Notes: generated from the sequence alone by a model not told the origin. A stretch of 64,000 bases of DNA from Euborellia annulipes (GCA_023213315.1 JAKCPI010004294.1:1-64000); one strand, 5' to 3'; shown: positions 11,790-24,117, counted from the first letter of the stretch. Made by a program: numbers and translations.

Positions 11790-13048
11790 AAAAATTGGCA
11801 TGCATAAACGGATAAATAAAAAAAAAAAAATAGACATGTTTTGAATTACCAATAAATAAAGAAAAAAACATAAAAGAATTTAAAAAATAAAAAATTGTCC
11901 AGCAACCACTATTGGATCACTTCATATAGATTGACTCAGAAAACCAACTTCTGTTTCAGCTATAAACGAAAAGAATCAGTCAAACGATATTGAACTCGTT
12001 TCCAGTTATGACTTAGCACACACATACACGACCAAAATGAATACAAAGCATATATACTCTCTCTCTCTATTGATAAAGGAAAATGCTGATATCATAATAA
12101 CAAATAAACAAACACTTGGTGAGAGATCATTATAACGAAGTCAGCACAAGTAGTTATAACAAGACACTACAAATATTTCTTCAAAGAATACTTCTATATA
12201 ATGTATTTGAGAAAATATGATTGCCTTTAAAATAATAATTATTCATACAGAACGAGTATAGATAGATCTAATTTGAATAATAATAAAAGAATTATTGGAA
12301 AAAATTTTTATAAGAATTTTTCAATGCAAATAAATAAACGAATTCGTCAAAATATGTTTTGGGCTTGTTATCTAGTTTGATTGGCAGTGACATTAATAAA
12401 TAGGTGGGGGCAGAGTGAATAATGCAAATGCATAATTGAGATCAACAGGCACAGACAGATTATATCTATCATATGTCTCTGTAATTATTTATTGGAAACA
12501 TTACAATATACATTTGCCAAGAGGAATTTATTTTTACTTTTTCTTATCTATTTCTGAAATACAGCGTAAAGTTGGTTGATTAGAAAATTGAATAATGAAA
12601 TTTGGATAAACGTCAAGGGATAAGATTTAATAATTCAAATAATCCAAAATGAATTAAATAAATACTTATTAAATTGGAAATGTGTCAAAGAGAACGAACA
12701 TGATATTAATAAATTTGATCTTGTCCAGCAAAAGCAGGGTAGGGGACTCTAGTTAAGTATAAGCTAATCCCATTTTAATTAACTGTATACATTTTAAACT
12801 CTAAACAGTTTATAAAAAATAATTTAAATTAATTTTAAAAATGAAAAATGATAATATCAAATTAAATATTGCAATTTATGTAATAAAAATCCCATATAAA
12901 AGAATATTAGATAAAAAATGCAAAAAAGTTAAAAAAATAAAATGATTTTCTTGGAATGGAAATTTAATAATATAATCACATTTTTAATTTATTATCCATA
13001 CTGTATTATTAAAAAAAAATTTTTTTTCTTTAAATTATTTATGTGTTC
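11790..13048. other. AT-rich DNA without recognisable feature
   Basis: No recognisable gene, SINE or inverted-repeat element seen. Confidence 0.5.
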
Positions 13049-13080
13049 AAATATTTTTTACTTTCTCTTACCTATGTATA

Positions 13081-15399
13081 TCATACTTATATATAATTGC
13101 CTTAAAACCGTGTCCGATGTGTGAAAGAACCAATCAGGCCTCAGGGATAGCGCTGATTGGCGAAATACAGAGAGGGCGGAGCCGGAGAGGCAAATTCAAA
13201 TTTTTTTTAACCAGGAGAGATATCAATTTGGTTTCTTCCCTAAAGCCTTCCCTTGATAAGAATCTAAATTCGTTGTTTCAGAGTTTTTTTTAAATTCGGC
13301 AGCCCCCCCCCCCCGAAATTTTTAATTCTTCTATTTCTTCAAATATTAACATGCTTTTTTGGATTTAAAATTCTTGAATGAATATCTATCAAGAGATTTA
13401 AAAGTTTAAAGATTTTTTGTATAATTGCCCCCCCCCCCCCGAAATTTTTAATTCTTCTATTTCTTCAAATATTAACATGCTTTTTTGGATTTAAAATTCT
13501 TCAATGAATATCTATCAAGGGATTTAAAAGTTTAAATATTTTTTGTGTAATTGCCCCCCCCCCCCCCGAAATTTTTAATTCTTCTATTTCTTCAAATAAA
13601 AACATGCTTTTTTGGATTTAAAATTCTTCAATGAATATCTATCAAGGGATTTAAAAGTTTAAATATTTTTTGTGTAATTGCCCCCCCCCCCCCCCGAAAT
13701 TTTTAATTCTTCTATTTCTTCAAATATTAACATGCTTTTTTGGATTTAAAATTCTTGAATGAATATCTATCAAGGGATTTAAAAGTTTAAATTTTTTTTG
13801 TGTAATTGCCCCCCCCCCCCCCCCGAAATTTTTAATTCTTCTATTTCTTCAAATATTAACATGCTTTTTTGGATTTAAAATTCTTGAATGAATATCTATC
13901 AAGGGATTTAAAAGTTGAAAATTTTTTGTGTAATTGCCCCCCCCCCCCCCCCGAAATTTTTAATTCTTCTATTTCTTCAAATATTAACATGCTTTTTTGG
14001 ATTTTAAATTCTTGAATGAATATCTATCAAGGGATTTAAAAGTTGAAAATTTTTTGTGTAATTGCCCCCCCCCCCCGAAATTTTTAATTCTTCTATTTCT
14101 TCAAATATTAACATGCTTTTTTGGATTTAAAATTCTTGAATGAATATGTATCAAGGGATTTAAAAGTTTAAATTTTTTTTGTGTAATTGCCCCCCCCCCC
14201 GAAATTTTTAATTGTTCTGTTTCTTCAAATCTTAACATGCTTTTTTGGATTTAAAATTCTTGAATGAATATCTATCAAGGGATTTAAAAGTTGAAAATTT
14301 TTTGTGTAATTGCCCCCCCCCCCCCCCGAAATTTTTAATTCTTCTATTTCTTCAAATAAAAACATGCTTTTTTGGATTTAAAATTCTTGAATGAATATCT
14401 ATCAAGGGATTTAAAAGTTGAAAATTTTTTGTGTAATTGCCCCCCCCCCCCGAAATTTTTAATTCTTCTATTTCTTCAAATATTAACATGCTTTTTTGGA
14501 TTTTAAATTCTTGAATGAATATGTATCAAGGGATTTAAAAGTTTAAATTTTTTTTGTGTAATTGCCCCCCCCCCCCCCCGAAATTTTTAATTCTTCTATT
14601 TCTTCAAATAAAAACATGCTTTTTTGGATTTTAAATTCTTGAATGAATATGTATCAAGGGATTTAAAAGTTTAAATTTTTTTGTGTAATTGCCCCCCCCC
14701 CCGAAATTTTTAATTCTTCTATTTCTTCAAATATTAACATGCTTTTTTGGATTTTAAATTCTTGAATGAATATGTATCAAGGGATTTAAAAGTTTAAATT
14801 TTTTTTGTGTAATTGCCCCCCCCCCCCGAAATTTTTAATTCTTCTGTTTCTTCAAATATTAACATGCTTTTTTGGATTTAAAATTCTTGAATGAATATCT
14901 ATCAAGGGGTTTAAAAGTTGAAAGATTTTTTGTGTAATTGCCCCCCACCCCCCGAAATTTTTAATTGTTCTGTTTCTTCAAATCTTAACATGCTTTTTTT
15001 GATTTAAAATTCTTCAATGAATATCTATCAAGGGGTTTGAAAGTTTAAAGATTTATTGTGCAATTGCCCCCCACCCCCGAAATTTTTATTTTAAAATTCT
15101 TGATTTTTTTTAATAGGTCCCTGTCCGCCTGATTTCATTTGCATGCCCGTTGGCTCGAATCAGTTTATTAAAGGGAAATTTAGGCTTGCTTCTTGCCCGT
15201 AATTTTCTTATGGCCTTCAAAACCCAGAGGCCGGGCAGGACGAATACTCAAATTTTAAACTTGATTCATTGTATTTTCATTTAGGCAAAAATAATATGGG
15301 CTTTAAAATTAAGAGAAAAACTACTGATCACGTATCGAGACGCCGCCCGCCAGGGCCAAGTTGAGATGGGCGCGGCGAAGCCGCGCCTTTCTCAACTTG
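13081..15399 (+). mobile_element. Helitron-type element carrying a minisatellite
   Basis: Inserted between A (13080) and T (15400) of an R repeat with no target duplication, as Helitrons do. The 5' end is TCATACTTATATATAA. The 3' region has CGAGACGCCGCCCGCCAGGG, shared with the element at 60806-61873. A strong hairpin follows: AAGTTGAGA, GCGCGGC-GAA-GCCGCGC, TCTCAACTT. The terminus reads CTTG instead of the usual CTRR. No Rep/helicase is encoded, so it is non-autonomous. The boundary call rests on the empty site at 2451-2470 and is strong. Confidence 0.85.
13305..15095 (+). repeat. minisatellite, ~126 bp unit, about 14 copies, C-run in each
   Basis: Each unit opens with a run of about 9-18 C followed by GAAATTTTTAATTCTTCTAT, then AACATGCTTTTTTGGATTT, ATATCTATCAAGGGATTT and GTGTAATTG. 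Units differ mostly in C-run length and in a few positions (TATTAAC or TAAAAAC, CTATC or GTATC). The first and last units are the most diverged. The array lies wholly inside the Helitron. Confidence 0.95.
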
Positions 15400-15981
15400 T
15401 ATGTAATATATATATAGAGAGAAAGTATTGGATTCATGTCAAAAATTCGATGTCGAGATTTTGATGGATCTTCATGTTTTGAGGTCCCCTGAATCCAAAA
15501 AAGTGGTTTTCGCGACATGGTCTGTCTGTGGGTGGGTGGGTGGGTGGGTGGGTGGGTGTGTGTGTCTGTGTTCAATTTTAAGCATGAAGGAATTGAGCTA
15601 TGAGGCTGAAATTTTATATTTAAGTTAAACACCCCCCCGGGACCGGAAAAATAAGCTTTTAATCAAAATCGGCCAAAGAGTACTAGTACTTTACTGATGT
15701 ACTTTTTCAGTTTTTTTCGATTTTCTCAAAATTCGCTATAACGATTTTGATTAAAATTCAAAAATCAATTATTTTTTAGATGCTCTTTCAAATGTATATT
15801 CTCGTTTTGCCCTCAAAATTGTTTGAAGACCACTTTACTCTTGTGCTTCATAGGAAAGATAGGAGAAATGGTTGCCATGGTTACAAAATATAAATATTTT
15901 TCCATACTTATAAATTTTACATCTGAATTCAAATATTCCCTACTGCCGGGAACTAAATACATGTCGACACAAAAAATATTT

Positions 15982-17150
15982 CCATTCTTTGCTATTGATT
16001 GTGGCCTACTCATTTGTTGCCGGACTATTTAAATGTATAAATTTCTTTCAAACACCTTTTCTCGAATTGTCGAATTTCTCGACTTTCGCCATTATGATTC
16101 TCAGCAGACGATATATGCAATGATTGGTACGTAGTGCGGACACTCGGAATTGCAGAGAGTCAAAGTTTTTGCTGATTTAAATTGATGTAAAAATATGTCA
16201 CTTTTTTTTTATTCAACTTTTTTTTCAATAAGATTACAATTAATTGTTTGGCGTTCGTATTTTTGACATATTTCGAATGAGTGATTTATTTATTTATTTT
16301 TTTTTTTTTTTTGGTGATATCTAATAAAATACGGGGGAGCTTGGGCACTAAATCGATAGCTGCCTGTTTGTTTGCCCATCCGTTTTCATATATCTCTGTG
16401 CAAATGTACTAGATCCACGCCTTAACCCGAGCCGATCTTAGGCCCTAGGGCTTATATCGTCACCCAACATCCCTTTTCTAAGAGGGGATCCAACAAGGGT
16501 CTCCACAATCCCTGACAATTTTTCTATAACACGATGTGAATGGGATTAAATTATTTAAACTCGTCATATTATTTTATAACAAGTTTAAAATTTTTTTATG
16601 TTAATTTTTCAATAGAAAAAATTAAATATACCTCACCTGTTTCATAGAAATAAAAATTGAATAAATAGGGAAATATACTAGCGTTTCTCGGTCTCTAGGT
16701 ATTTCTTAAATAAAATAACCTCCAGCTGTTTATTTATTCAACCAAAAACGCCCGCTCGTACAGGCAACCCGCCACTATTTATTTTATTTTTTTTTTTTTA
16801 TCAAACTTAATATTCACCTATCAACGAGGTGCAAAATTTACTATCTAAAATTCACCACAACTTTTATCCATTTGCAATTTGCCCCAAAAATTATCCAACA
16901 CTTTCATTAATGTTTCCTTCTAAATAGGTAAAGTGGAAATTCATTCCTCTCAGTTACCGACACAAAGAGCCAATTCGTGATCGACTAAGTGCTTGAGGGA
17001 CGGAAACCCGTCACTAAATTAGAATCAATCTATCCATTTCACTTGTCAACTTTTGAGAGAATCATTTTTCTTTGTTCTCATTTTAATCAGATTTTCAGCC
17101 AGCATTTTGATATTATTCCTCTTTCAAATAACAATATAGATTAGCCGCGC
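15982..17150. other. AT-rich DNA without recognisable feature
   Basis: Nothing recognised with confidence. Confidence 0.5.
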
Positions 17151-17425
17151 CGCCCACCTTCAGCTGGCTCGAGCCCGCCTGCTGCGGAACCTCTCCTTTT
17201 CTTAATTATGAAAAGAAAATAATTACTATACATTTCCAATGAGAGAAATCGTACGTAACTTTAGGGATTAATAACTCAAAAAGTTATATGAATTTCGGGA
17301 CCCGAATATTTTACCTGGACTCTCCATAATCCTCTATAAGACTGCAAAATTTAGTTTCAAAGTTTCAACGGGAAGTTGGTCAAACAGAGCGTGACAGACG
17401 GACACTCCGCTATTATATATATAGA
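17151..17425 (-). mobile_element. small Helitron-like element
   Basis: On the minus strand it starts TCTATATATATAATAG after A. It ends GGGCGGCGCGGCTAA before T, fitting A|TC...CTRR|T with CTAA. A 10 bp palindrome GGCTCGAGCC lies about 25 bp before the 3' end. No coding capacity. The 5' tip resembles those of the two larger Helitrons. Confidence 0.6.
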
Positions 17426-17766
17426 TAATATAAAAAATAAATTTGGTGTGAAAATCACAACTTTTTTTATTCATTGATATTGTTAAATTTTAATCACATT
17501 CGTCAAATAGAGTAATTTAAAATGTTGATTTTACTGTATGAAACAAACGATATCTTAAAAACAGAGCAATATTTATCAAGGATAAAGATTGAAAGGAAAA
17601 AGTTATTAAGATGAAAAAAGAAAAAAAAAGTAGACGTAAATAAGAAAATAAAGAAGTTATGCTCATAATTTTGATGACGAGAGTTTTTTGTGAAAATATC
17701 ATATAAAGTAGAAAATATATAACAAGTTCGCATGATAGAAAAAATGATTTGAAAATCATGTGTCAT

Positions 17767-18024
17767 CAGTGACGTCATTTCAACTTTGTCTTAGGTGGGG
17801 GGAGGAGACAAACATTTTTTTCTTAAATTTACATTAAAATAGATACTCAAATTTGGCCAAAAGTTAATTATTTAATTTTGTACAGTTTGTATATTTGTAG
17901 ATATATTTTGAAATATTTTATTTAAGAATAATATAAAATTTTATAAAAATCAGAGCACTTGAGGGGGGAGGCAAATGCCCCCTTCCCCTACCCTCCCTGC
18001 CTCCCTCCCCAAATGACACCACTG
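17767..18024. mobile_element. hAT-type MITE (CAGTGRYGTCATTT ends)
   Basis: Starts CAGTGACGTCATTT and ends AAATGACACCACTG. It is flanked by TGTGTCAT (17759-17766) and TGTGTTAT (18025-18032), an 8 bp duplication with one difference. G-rich left and C-rich right subterminal regions. Confidence 0.8.
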
Positions 18025-18126
18025 TGTGTTATTATTTAAATTCTGAAAGTTTATATTAACACAAAAATGATCCTATAAAGTCACACAAAGAGTACCTGCT
18101 TAAATTTTTGTATATAGGGCCTATAT

Positions 18127-18364
18127 GGACCCTGTTATGCATTAGTGTGTCAAGTGTCAAAAAATTAAAAATTGAGTTAAGCACGGAATATTGTTTCAAA
18201 TGCTATAATTAATAGTATTTTTTATGAAATATGTCCTAAAAAAATTTATATTTAATGTTACTTGCACAATTGACAAAAAAAATTCCATATAATCCAAAAC
18301 TTTAATGTTACTTTTCTCAAAACTAGGTAGGTGGCGCATGACACACTAATGCGTAACAGGTTCC
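18127..18364. mobile_element. MITE with ~35 bp terminal inverted repeats
   Basis: GGACCCTGTTATGCATTAGT on the left and ACTAATGCGTAACAGGTTCC on the right are inverted partners. The flanks are ATAT-rich, so the duplication length cannot be fixed. Superfamily unknown. Confidence 0.75.
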
Positions 18365-20149
18365 ATATATGATATGCAAATTTTTATTTGGAAAATCTTT
18401 TTTTTTCTTTTTAAAAATTTTCTTCAAAGGATCAAAGTTTTTGAATTAATTATAGATGATTTAAAAATATAAATTACTCTTTCTAGAGGTGAGGAAAATT
18501 AGACTATTATTGAAGTTTACTTTCTGATCGAGAGAAACCAATGAATATTTATTATTAAATATTGAATAATGGCTGTTCAAAAATCAATTGCATTTATCTT
18601 CGTTAATATCTATTTTTATTGAGAAAATTTTCTATAGACCTAAAAGTGTTTTCGATGCCTCCTCTCGTCTGTGCAATATTTTAAAGGAACGTGTTTAAAC
18701 TTCTAATATTTACCCAAATTTCGTAAAGTCTCTATTAAATGACTCCCAAACTAATTAAGATTTGCATTAAATTTATACAGGATAAGTGTATAGGATGATA
18801 AATGGGCTTCTGTTTAGAAGACTCCCTTGCGCTCTGTCGAATTTAATTTAATTAATCCAAAATAGAAGGCTACTAATTATAATAAAGGTCAAGTTAGAGT
18901 TCTTCCTTCCCAATCGTTTACGAGATTGTACTTAATAAACTTGAGAAATTAATGGCGAACTTTTTGCAAGGATAAGAAAAAAATCTGCTCTTTTGAGAGA
19001 TTAAGTTATCGAGTAATAGGATTCTCTTGAAATATTTAATGATTCAAGAAGTTAAACGATAAAAATATTAAAGTAATAAAATTGCGTAGAAATAATTGTA
19101 TATTAAAAATTATTATCGAGTAAAAATTTTATTTCCTATTAAAATTAATAAGATTTTTATTACACTTTTTTGTTTATTATTTTTAAAATGATTATCTTTT
19201 AATTAATTTTTTTTTCAAGTGAATGTTTAATGAAATTTTTTTTTTTAATAAAATTTATAGCAAAATCTTAAAATTCAGGTATTATTGGAGTATGAAAAAC
19301 TTAAATCAGTATCACTTTTTATTATTTTTCCTGATTAAAATCTCTTCCAGGTGGGGAAATAAAAGCTATTCCAATCCAAGGTGCAAAATCATGTCTTTGA
19401 CTAAAAATTTATTCAGCCTTTAATTATTATCTTGTCTTCGAAATAACCAAAGGCTTTAAAGGATCAAACTCTAAATTATGAGGACTCAAATTTGGGATTA
19501 CCAAAGTTTTCTAGACTACGTTTCTGATAGTATTTTTTCCTAAATAAAATTTAATGGAAAAGATCAGGCTACATGTTAATGTCACTTCTAATGGGACTTC
19601 GGAGACTAGATTTAACCAGAAAAGAAGGGAGTCGGGGTATATACACATCCCACTGATCTCTCGACGACTTAGTTTATCTTCTCTTACCCAAAAATGTTAA
19701 TAAAAGATGAATCTATTGATTAATTTAATTATTTTGGCTTTATTCCTTTAATTTATTAATATTTATACAATATATCAGGAGTGTGTATAATATATTTTTT
19801 TTCGAGAGGAGTTGGTCTCTTCCCCGTTTGTATGTGACTAACTGTGACATGGGGGGGAGGACTAGAAAATCGTCAAAAAAGGGGTTACGTAATATGTGGA
19901 CTACCCCTTAGGGTCCAAAGGGGATTTATTTTTTTAATTTTCTGGTTTCCTATCTCTCCTCCATTTACTACACCCCCCCCCCCCCACACACACAGTAGAA
20001 ATAAGTGACCAGAAGAAAAATGTGTGTCCCTGGTGCGGGCGTGTATATCCCCTGTGTGTCCCTATAAGTTCACTATGCTGCAGGCGTGTGGATCCCTATG
20101 ATTTTCGTGAGATTTTCTCGGGCCTTCAATATAATACATGAGACGATAT
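18365..20149. other. AT-rich DNA without recognisable feature
   Basis: No protein-like frame recognised. A C-run with CACACACACA is near 19974-19994. Confidence 0.5.
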
Positions 20150-20157
20150 ACCTTAAG

Positions 20158-20430
20158 CAAGGACGGATACAAGGGGGGTAAAGGGGGTAAATACCCCCCC
20201 CCCCACCCCCGAGATTTGAAAAAAATACTTTTTTTCGAAAAAAAATTACTTTTAATGTAAAATTTAAAAAATAATACTTAAAAATTTGATTTGTATTTAT
20301 ATTCTGGCAAACAAGTACAAAATGCGCCTTTAAATTACTGAAATTAAGAAAAAAAAGTGTATTGTGCGACCAGTCCCACCAAATTACCCCCCCCCCCTCC
20401 CCTCGAGAAACACCTCTGGATCCGCCCTTG
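20158..20430. mobile_element. hAT-type MITE, same family as 1060-1333
   Basis: Starts CAAGGACGGATACAAGGGG, ends CTCTGGATCCGCCCTTG, and is flanked by ACCTTAAG (20150-20157) and ACCTTAAT (20431-20438). It is inserted in the opposite orientation to the first copy. The core shares TTTAAATTACTGAAATTAAG and TGTATTGTGCGACCAG with it. Confidence 0.88.
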
Positions 20431-20438
20431 ACCTTAAT

Positions 20439-21330
20439 AGAAAATGTTTTGTATGATAAATTAATCTATAAAGAAAATTATCCCAAATGTGTTTAGACTC
20501 TTAATATAAATATAAAAGATCTTTTATACTTAATAGGTAATTTATTTGTTTTGATATTATGCAAGAGATGAAAAACTTATAAAATAAATGTAATAACATT
20601 ATTCATTAGCAACATTTTAATTAGAATATAATTGAAACAAATATACGGGCATTTAGCAGAAAGAAATTAAAATACAATTAAGACAATTTCTTGCAATCTA
20701 CATTCGAAAATAAAAGTAAATTCTTTATTTTGGCAAACTACTTTTTTTATATTTATTGAAAGGGGAAGTCAAAAATTTCGGGCACTTGTAATAAATACCT
20801 TCCCGGTTCAATGGTTGTTAAATAATGCAGGGGAGGAAATTAAAGAGAACAGAGAGAAAAATACTTTAAAGGCTTTAAACTTTTTTTTATAATAAAGTTT
20901 TTAAATTTCATATTATGATCTACAACCTTTACATTCTAAAGTGAACAAAAAAAAAAAATTAAAAAAGTTATTTTTCTCTTTTTGCATTGATTTATAATTG
21001 TCAATAAGACTTATTTGTTTTTTGTTTCTTTTTTTTACGTTTTGAAATAAAAAGGAGAAAAATAAAATAATGATGAATAAACATACATCAAAATAAAAGA
21101 ACTGGAAATAATCTTTTTTTTCTAATTTGCAATCATAAAAAATTACATAAAAAAAACGTATTTCAATATTAATTGCAATTTTCATTAGTGAATGGTTTCA
21201 CTTCTAGAGGGGCGTGGGGATTCAAACTAATTTAGTTATTTATTATTTGAAGTTTTATAGCTCAGTGTACTGATTGTAGTAGTATGAGAAAAAACAGAGA
21301 ACAGTTAATTGTAATTTCATTTATTTTCCC
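20439..21330. other. AT-rich DNA without recognisable feature
   Basis: Homopolymer-rich; no gene or shared repeat seen. Confidence 0.5.
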
Positions 21331-21336
21331 TTACTG

Positions 21337-21378
21337 TTGACGTTTCGGTTCTGTTTAGAACCATCTTCAGAGCATTAA
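21337..21378 (-). repeat. CTGANGA...GAAAC hairpin motif
   Basis: Reverse strand reads CTGAAGA-T-GGTTCT-loop-AGAACC-GAAACGTCAAC. The stem is six perfect pairs, different in sequence from the other copies in the window. Confidence 0.65.
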
Positions 21379-21466
21379 TATGAAATTTAACATTTTACCT
21401 TTACATCAATATTGTTGGTTTATTACTTTCTCTCATTTTTTATACACTTAATACATGTCTATTTGT

Positions 21467-22015
21467 ACTTTCTCTTACCATATATATGAAATATATAGAG
21501 AGAGAAAGTATTGCGATCATGTCAAAAATTCGATGTCGAGATTTTGATGTATACATGTACATGTTTGAGGTTCCCCGAGTCCAAAAAAGTGGGTCCCGCA
21601 AATAGGTCTGTGTGTCTTTGAACAAAATATCTCAGAAATAAAAAGAACTAGGAGGTTGAAATTTTATATTTGAGTTAGGCACCCACTCCCCCAAGGGATG
21701 AAAGTAAGCTTTTGAACAAAAGTACAAGTAATTTACTGATGTACTTTTTTTAGCTTTTTTAGCAAAATTTGCTTCAAAGATTTTGATAAAAATTCATAAA
21801 TCAACTATATTTAGATGCTCTTTAAAAAGTATATCAGTGAGATTTTTCGTGAAAATTGTTTGAAGTACACTTTACTGATGTGGAAGCATTCGTAGCTCAG
21901 CGCCATCTATGAATCGCGTGGGCAAGTTTGGAACTTATGTGCCAAGGTCAATTAAATACATCTCGACACAAAAAATCTGGTGTGACAAGCACAGTACACA
22001 ACTTTCTCTTGTCGA
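21467..22015 (+). mobile_element. R-family repeat, copy 6, diverged
   Basis: Starts ACTTTCTCTTACCA, contains AGAGAGAAAGTATTGCGATC and the TTACTGATGTACTTTTT block, and ends in CTCGACACAAAAAATCTGG plus one arm of the terminal hairpin. The second hairpin arm is lost. Confidence 0.72.
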
Positions 22016-22097
22016 AGGGTAGTTCATATTAGAAGATTATTTCATACATAAAGTTTTATATTAAAAAAAAATCTGGTGTGATGGATGCACAGCATCT

Positions 22098-22200
22098 CAC
22101 CTTCGCGGGTCGCGGGTTCGGATCCCAGGCAGTCCGCTGATTTTATTTAATCCATTTGTATACCAAATGGCTTGATTAAGGATGCCTGGATCCCACATAT
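22098..22200 (+). mobile_element. SINE-A head fragment beside a (TA)n tract
   Basis: Box-B-like GGGTTCGGATCCCAGGC, AGTCCGCTGATTTTATTTAA and the internal hairpin are present. The sequence then runs into a TA microsatellite at about 22208-22250. The 3' half is missing. Confidence 0.75.
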
Positions 22201-22212
22201 ATATAATTATTA

Positions 22213-22253
<41 letters not shown>

Positions 22254-22287
22254 TAGTCTTGTATGGATCCGTGTTATTTCCCATTTT

Positions 22288-24090
22288 TTTTTTATAAAAA
22301 CACACTTTTTTCCCATTCACACACACATACACACAGTCTTTTCGGCAACTTAGACCATATAAGACTTTAAATGATAACCATTTTTATGAAAATATACCGG
22401 GTGGGCCATTAGTGCGTGGACGGAAGATTGTGGGCTTATCAACGGACATTTTTAAAGTTTGTTGATCGCACATAATGTGGGGCCTTTAGGGCTACAAATT
22501 AAAAATATTTTTGTTCCAATTGCACCTCATATACAGGGTGACCCATATCAAAGTTATGTTTTTTTAAATGGAACGCCCTATATATTATTGCATATTTGGA
22601 TTCTACGACCAATTTTAGTATGAGTTTATGTCATGCAATGTATTCCAAACCAAACTGGCCGCAAATCGGGTTTTTGTGAAAAAACTGCTGTCTGAAAAAA
22701 AATTGAATATCGCGCGAACCATAAAACTTATGGGACTGTTCTTTTGTGATGTTACTAATCATGAAATGTACTAATGTAGGCCAGATGGGTAACCCGGAAT
22801 TATTCTTATGTTGGGAGATATGGCTATGCCAATTTGGAAAATTTCAAACATGGATAACTTTATTTTTTCAAATAGAACATGCTACTTTTTTTGATGCCAA
22901 GGGACGTGAAATTCAATTCTCTTTCTAATGACATAAGGTTGTCTATATCTATCTTTGGTAGTTTTCTTTTTATTCCAAAATATCTGATAACGAAAAAAAA
23001 AATACATTTATTATAGACAAAACCATTTTAAAAAACAAACCAAACGCAAAGAAAATTGTAATAAATGGAAAAGATATGCTAAATATTCGAAAATGTATTT
23101 AAATTTCCCTTAAAATCATTTATTTGAACTCCTCGAAAAAGAAATTAGGGTTATGTTTAGGTTAGGAGGTGCGCCATCTTGTTGACAAATCATAGCCCAA
23201 TTTGAGCAAGCGAGACTTCTTCGAAGAGTAAATGATTTTAAGGGAAATTTAAATACATTTTCGAATATTTAGCATATCTTTTCCATTTATTACAATTTTC
23301 TTTGCGTTTGGTTTGTTTTTTAAAATGGTTTTGTCTATAATAAATGTATTTTTTTTTCGTTATCAGATATTTTGGAATAAAAAGAAAACTACCAAAGATA
23401 GATATAGACAACCTTATGTCATTAGAAAGAGAATTGAATTTCACGTCCTTGGCATCAAAAAAAGTAGCATGTTCCATTTGAAAAAATAAAGTTATCCATG
23501 TTTGAAATTTTCCAAATTGGCATAGCCATATCTCCCAACATAAGAATAATTCCGGGTTACCCATCTGGCCTACATTAGTACATTTCATGATTAGTAACAT
23601 CACAAAAGAACAGTCCCATAAGTTTTATGGTTCGCGCGATATTCAATTTTTTTCAGACAGCAGTTTTTTCACAAAAACCCGATTTGCGGCCAAACAGTTT
23701 GGTTTGGAATACATTGCATGACATAAACTCATACTAAAATTGGTCGTAGAATCCAAATATGCAATAATATATAGGGCGTTCCATTTAAAAAAACATAACT
23801 TTGATATGGGTCACCCTGTATATGAGGTGCAATTGGAACAAAAATATTTTTAATTTGTAGCCCTAAAGGCCCCACATTATATACAATTAACAAACTTTAA
23901 AAATGTCCCTTGATAAGCCCACAATCTTCCGTCCACGCACTAATGGCCCACCCGGTATAGATTGGGGTCAAGGCATTCTTATTTAAGCCATTTGGTACCA
24001 AATGGCTTAAATAAAATAATCGGACCGCCTGAGATCCGAACCCTCGTTTGGTATACAAGGCAGGCACGCTATCAACTACGCCAAGCCCGA
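22288..24090 (-). mobile_element. SINE-A copy split by a 1.56 kb fold-back transposon
   Basis: The tail half (22288-22396: CACACACATACACACAGTC, TTTTCGGCAACTTAGACC) and the head half (23956-24090: hairpin AAGCCATTTGG..., ATCCGAACCC, ACGCCAAGCCCGAG) are collinear on the minus strand once the insertion at 22397-23955 is removed. Confidence 0.85.
22397..23955. mobile_element. mariner-type fold-back transposon, two ~730 bp arms
   Basis: CCGGGTGGGCCATTAGTGCG at the left end is answered by CGCACTAATGGCCCACCCGG at the right end. Complementarity continues almost without interruption for about 730 bp per arm (to about 23126 and from about 23229), leaving a roughly 100 bp centre. It is flanked by TA (possibly TATA) on both sides, as in Tc1/mariner elements. 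A subterminal CAGGGTGACCCATATCAAAG is also mirrored. The same short open frame appears in both arms and is not recognisable as a protein. Confidence 0.9.
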
Positions 24091-24117
24091 GTACTATTTC
24101 CTATCTTAATATAACTG

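Larger units (their letters stand above)
13057..15973 (+). mobile_element. R-family repeat, copy 5, split by a Helitron
   Basis: The left piece ACTTTCTCTTACCTATGTATA ends at 13080. The family resumes at 15400 with TATGTAATATATATATAGAG and runs to GTCGACACAAA. Joining the two pieces reproduces the uninterrupted sequence seen at 2435-2475. The terminal hairpin is absent in this copy. A possible 8 bp duplication AAATATTT flanks it (13049-13056, 15974-15981), but it is AT-only and could be chance. Confidence 0.8.

Noticed and set aside
13305..15095. CRISPR-like regularly spaced array
   Set aside because: Whole units of ~126 bp are repeated without unique spacers, in a eukaryotic transposon.
22746..23603. 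Mirrored open frames (MMLLIMKCTNVGQ...) on both strands
   Set aside because: They are the same DNA in the two arms of the hairpin transposon, with no recognisable domain and no independent support.
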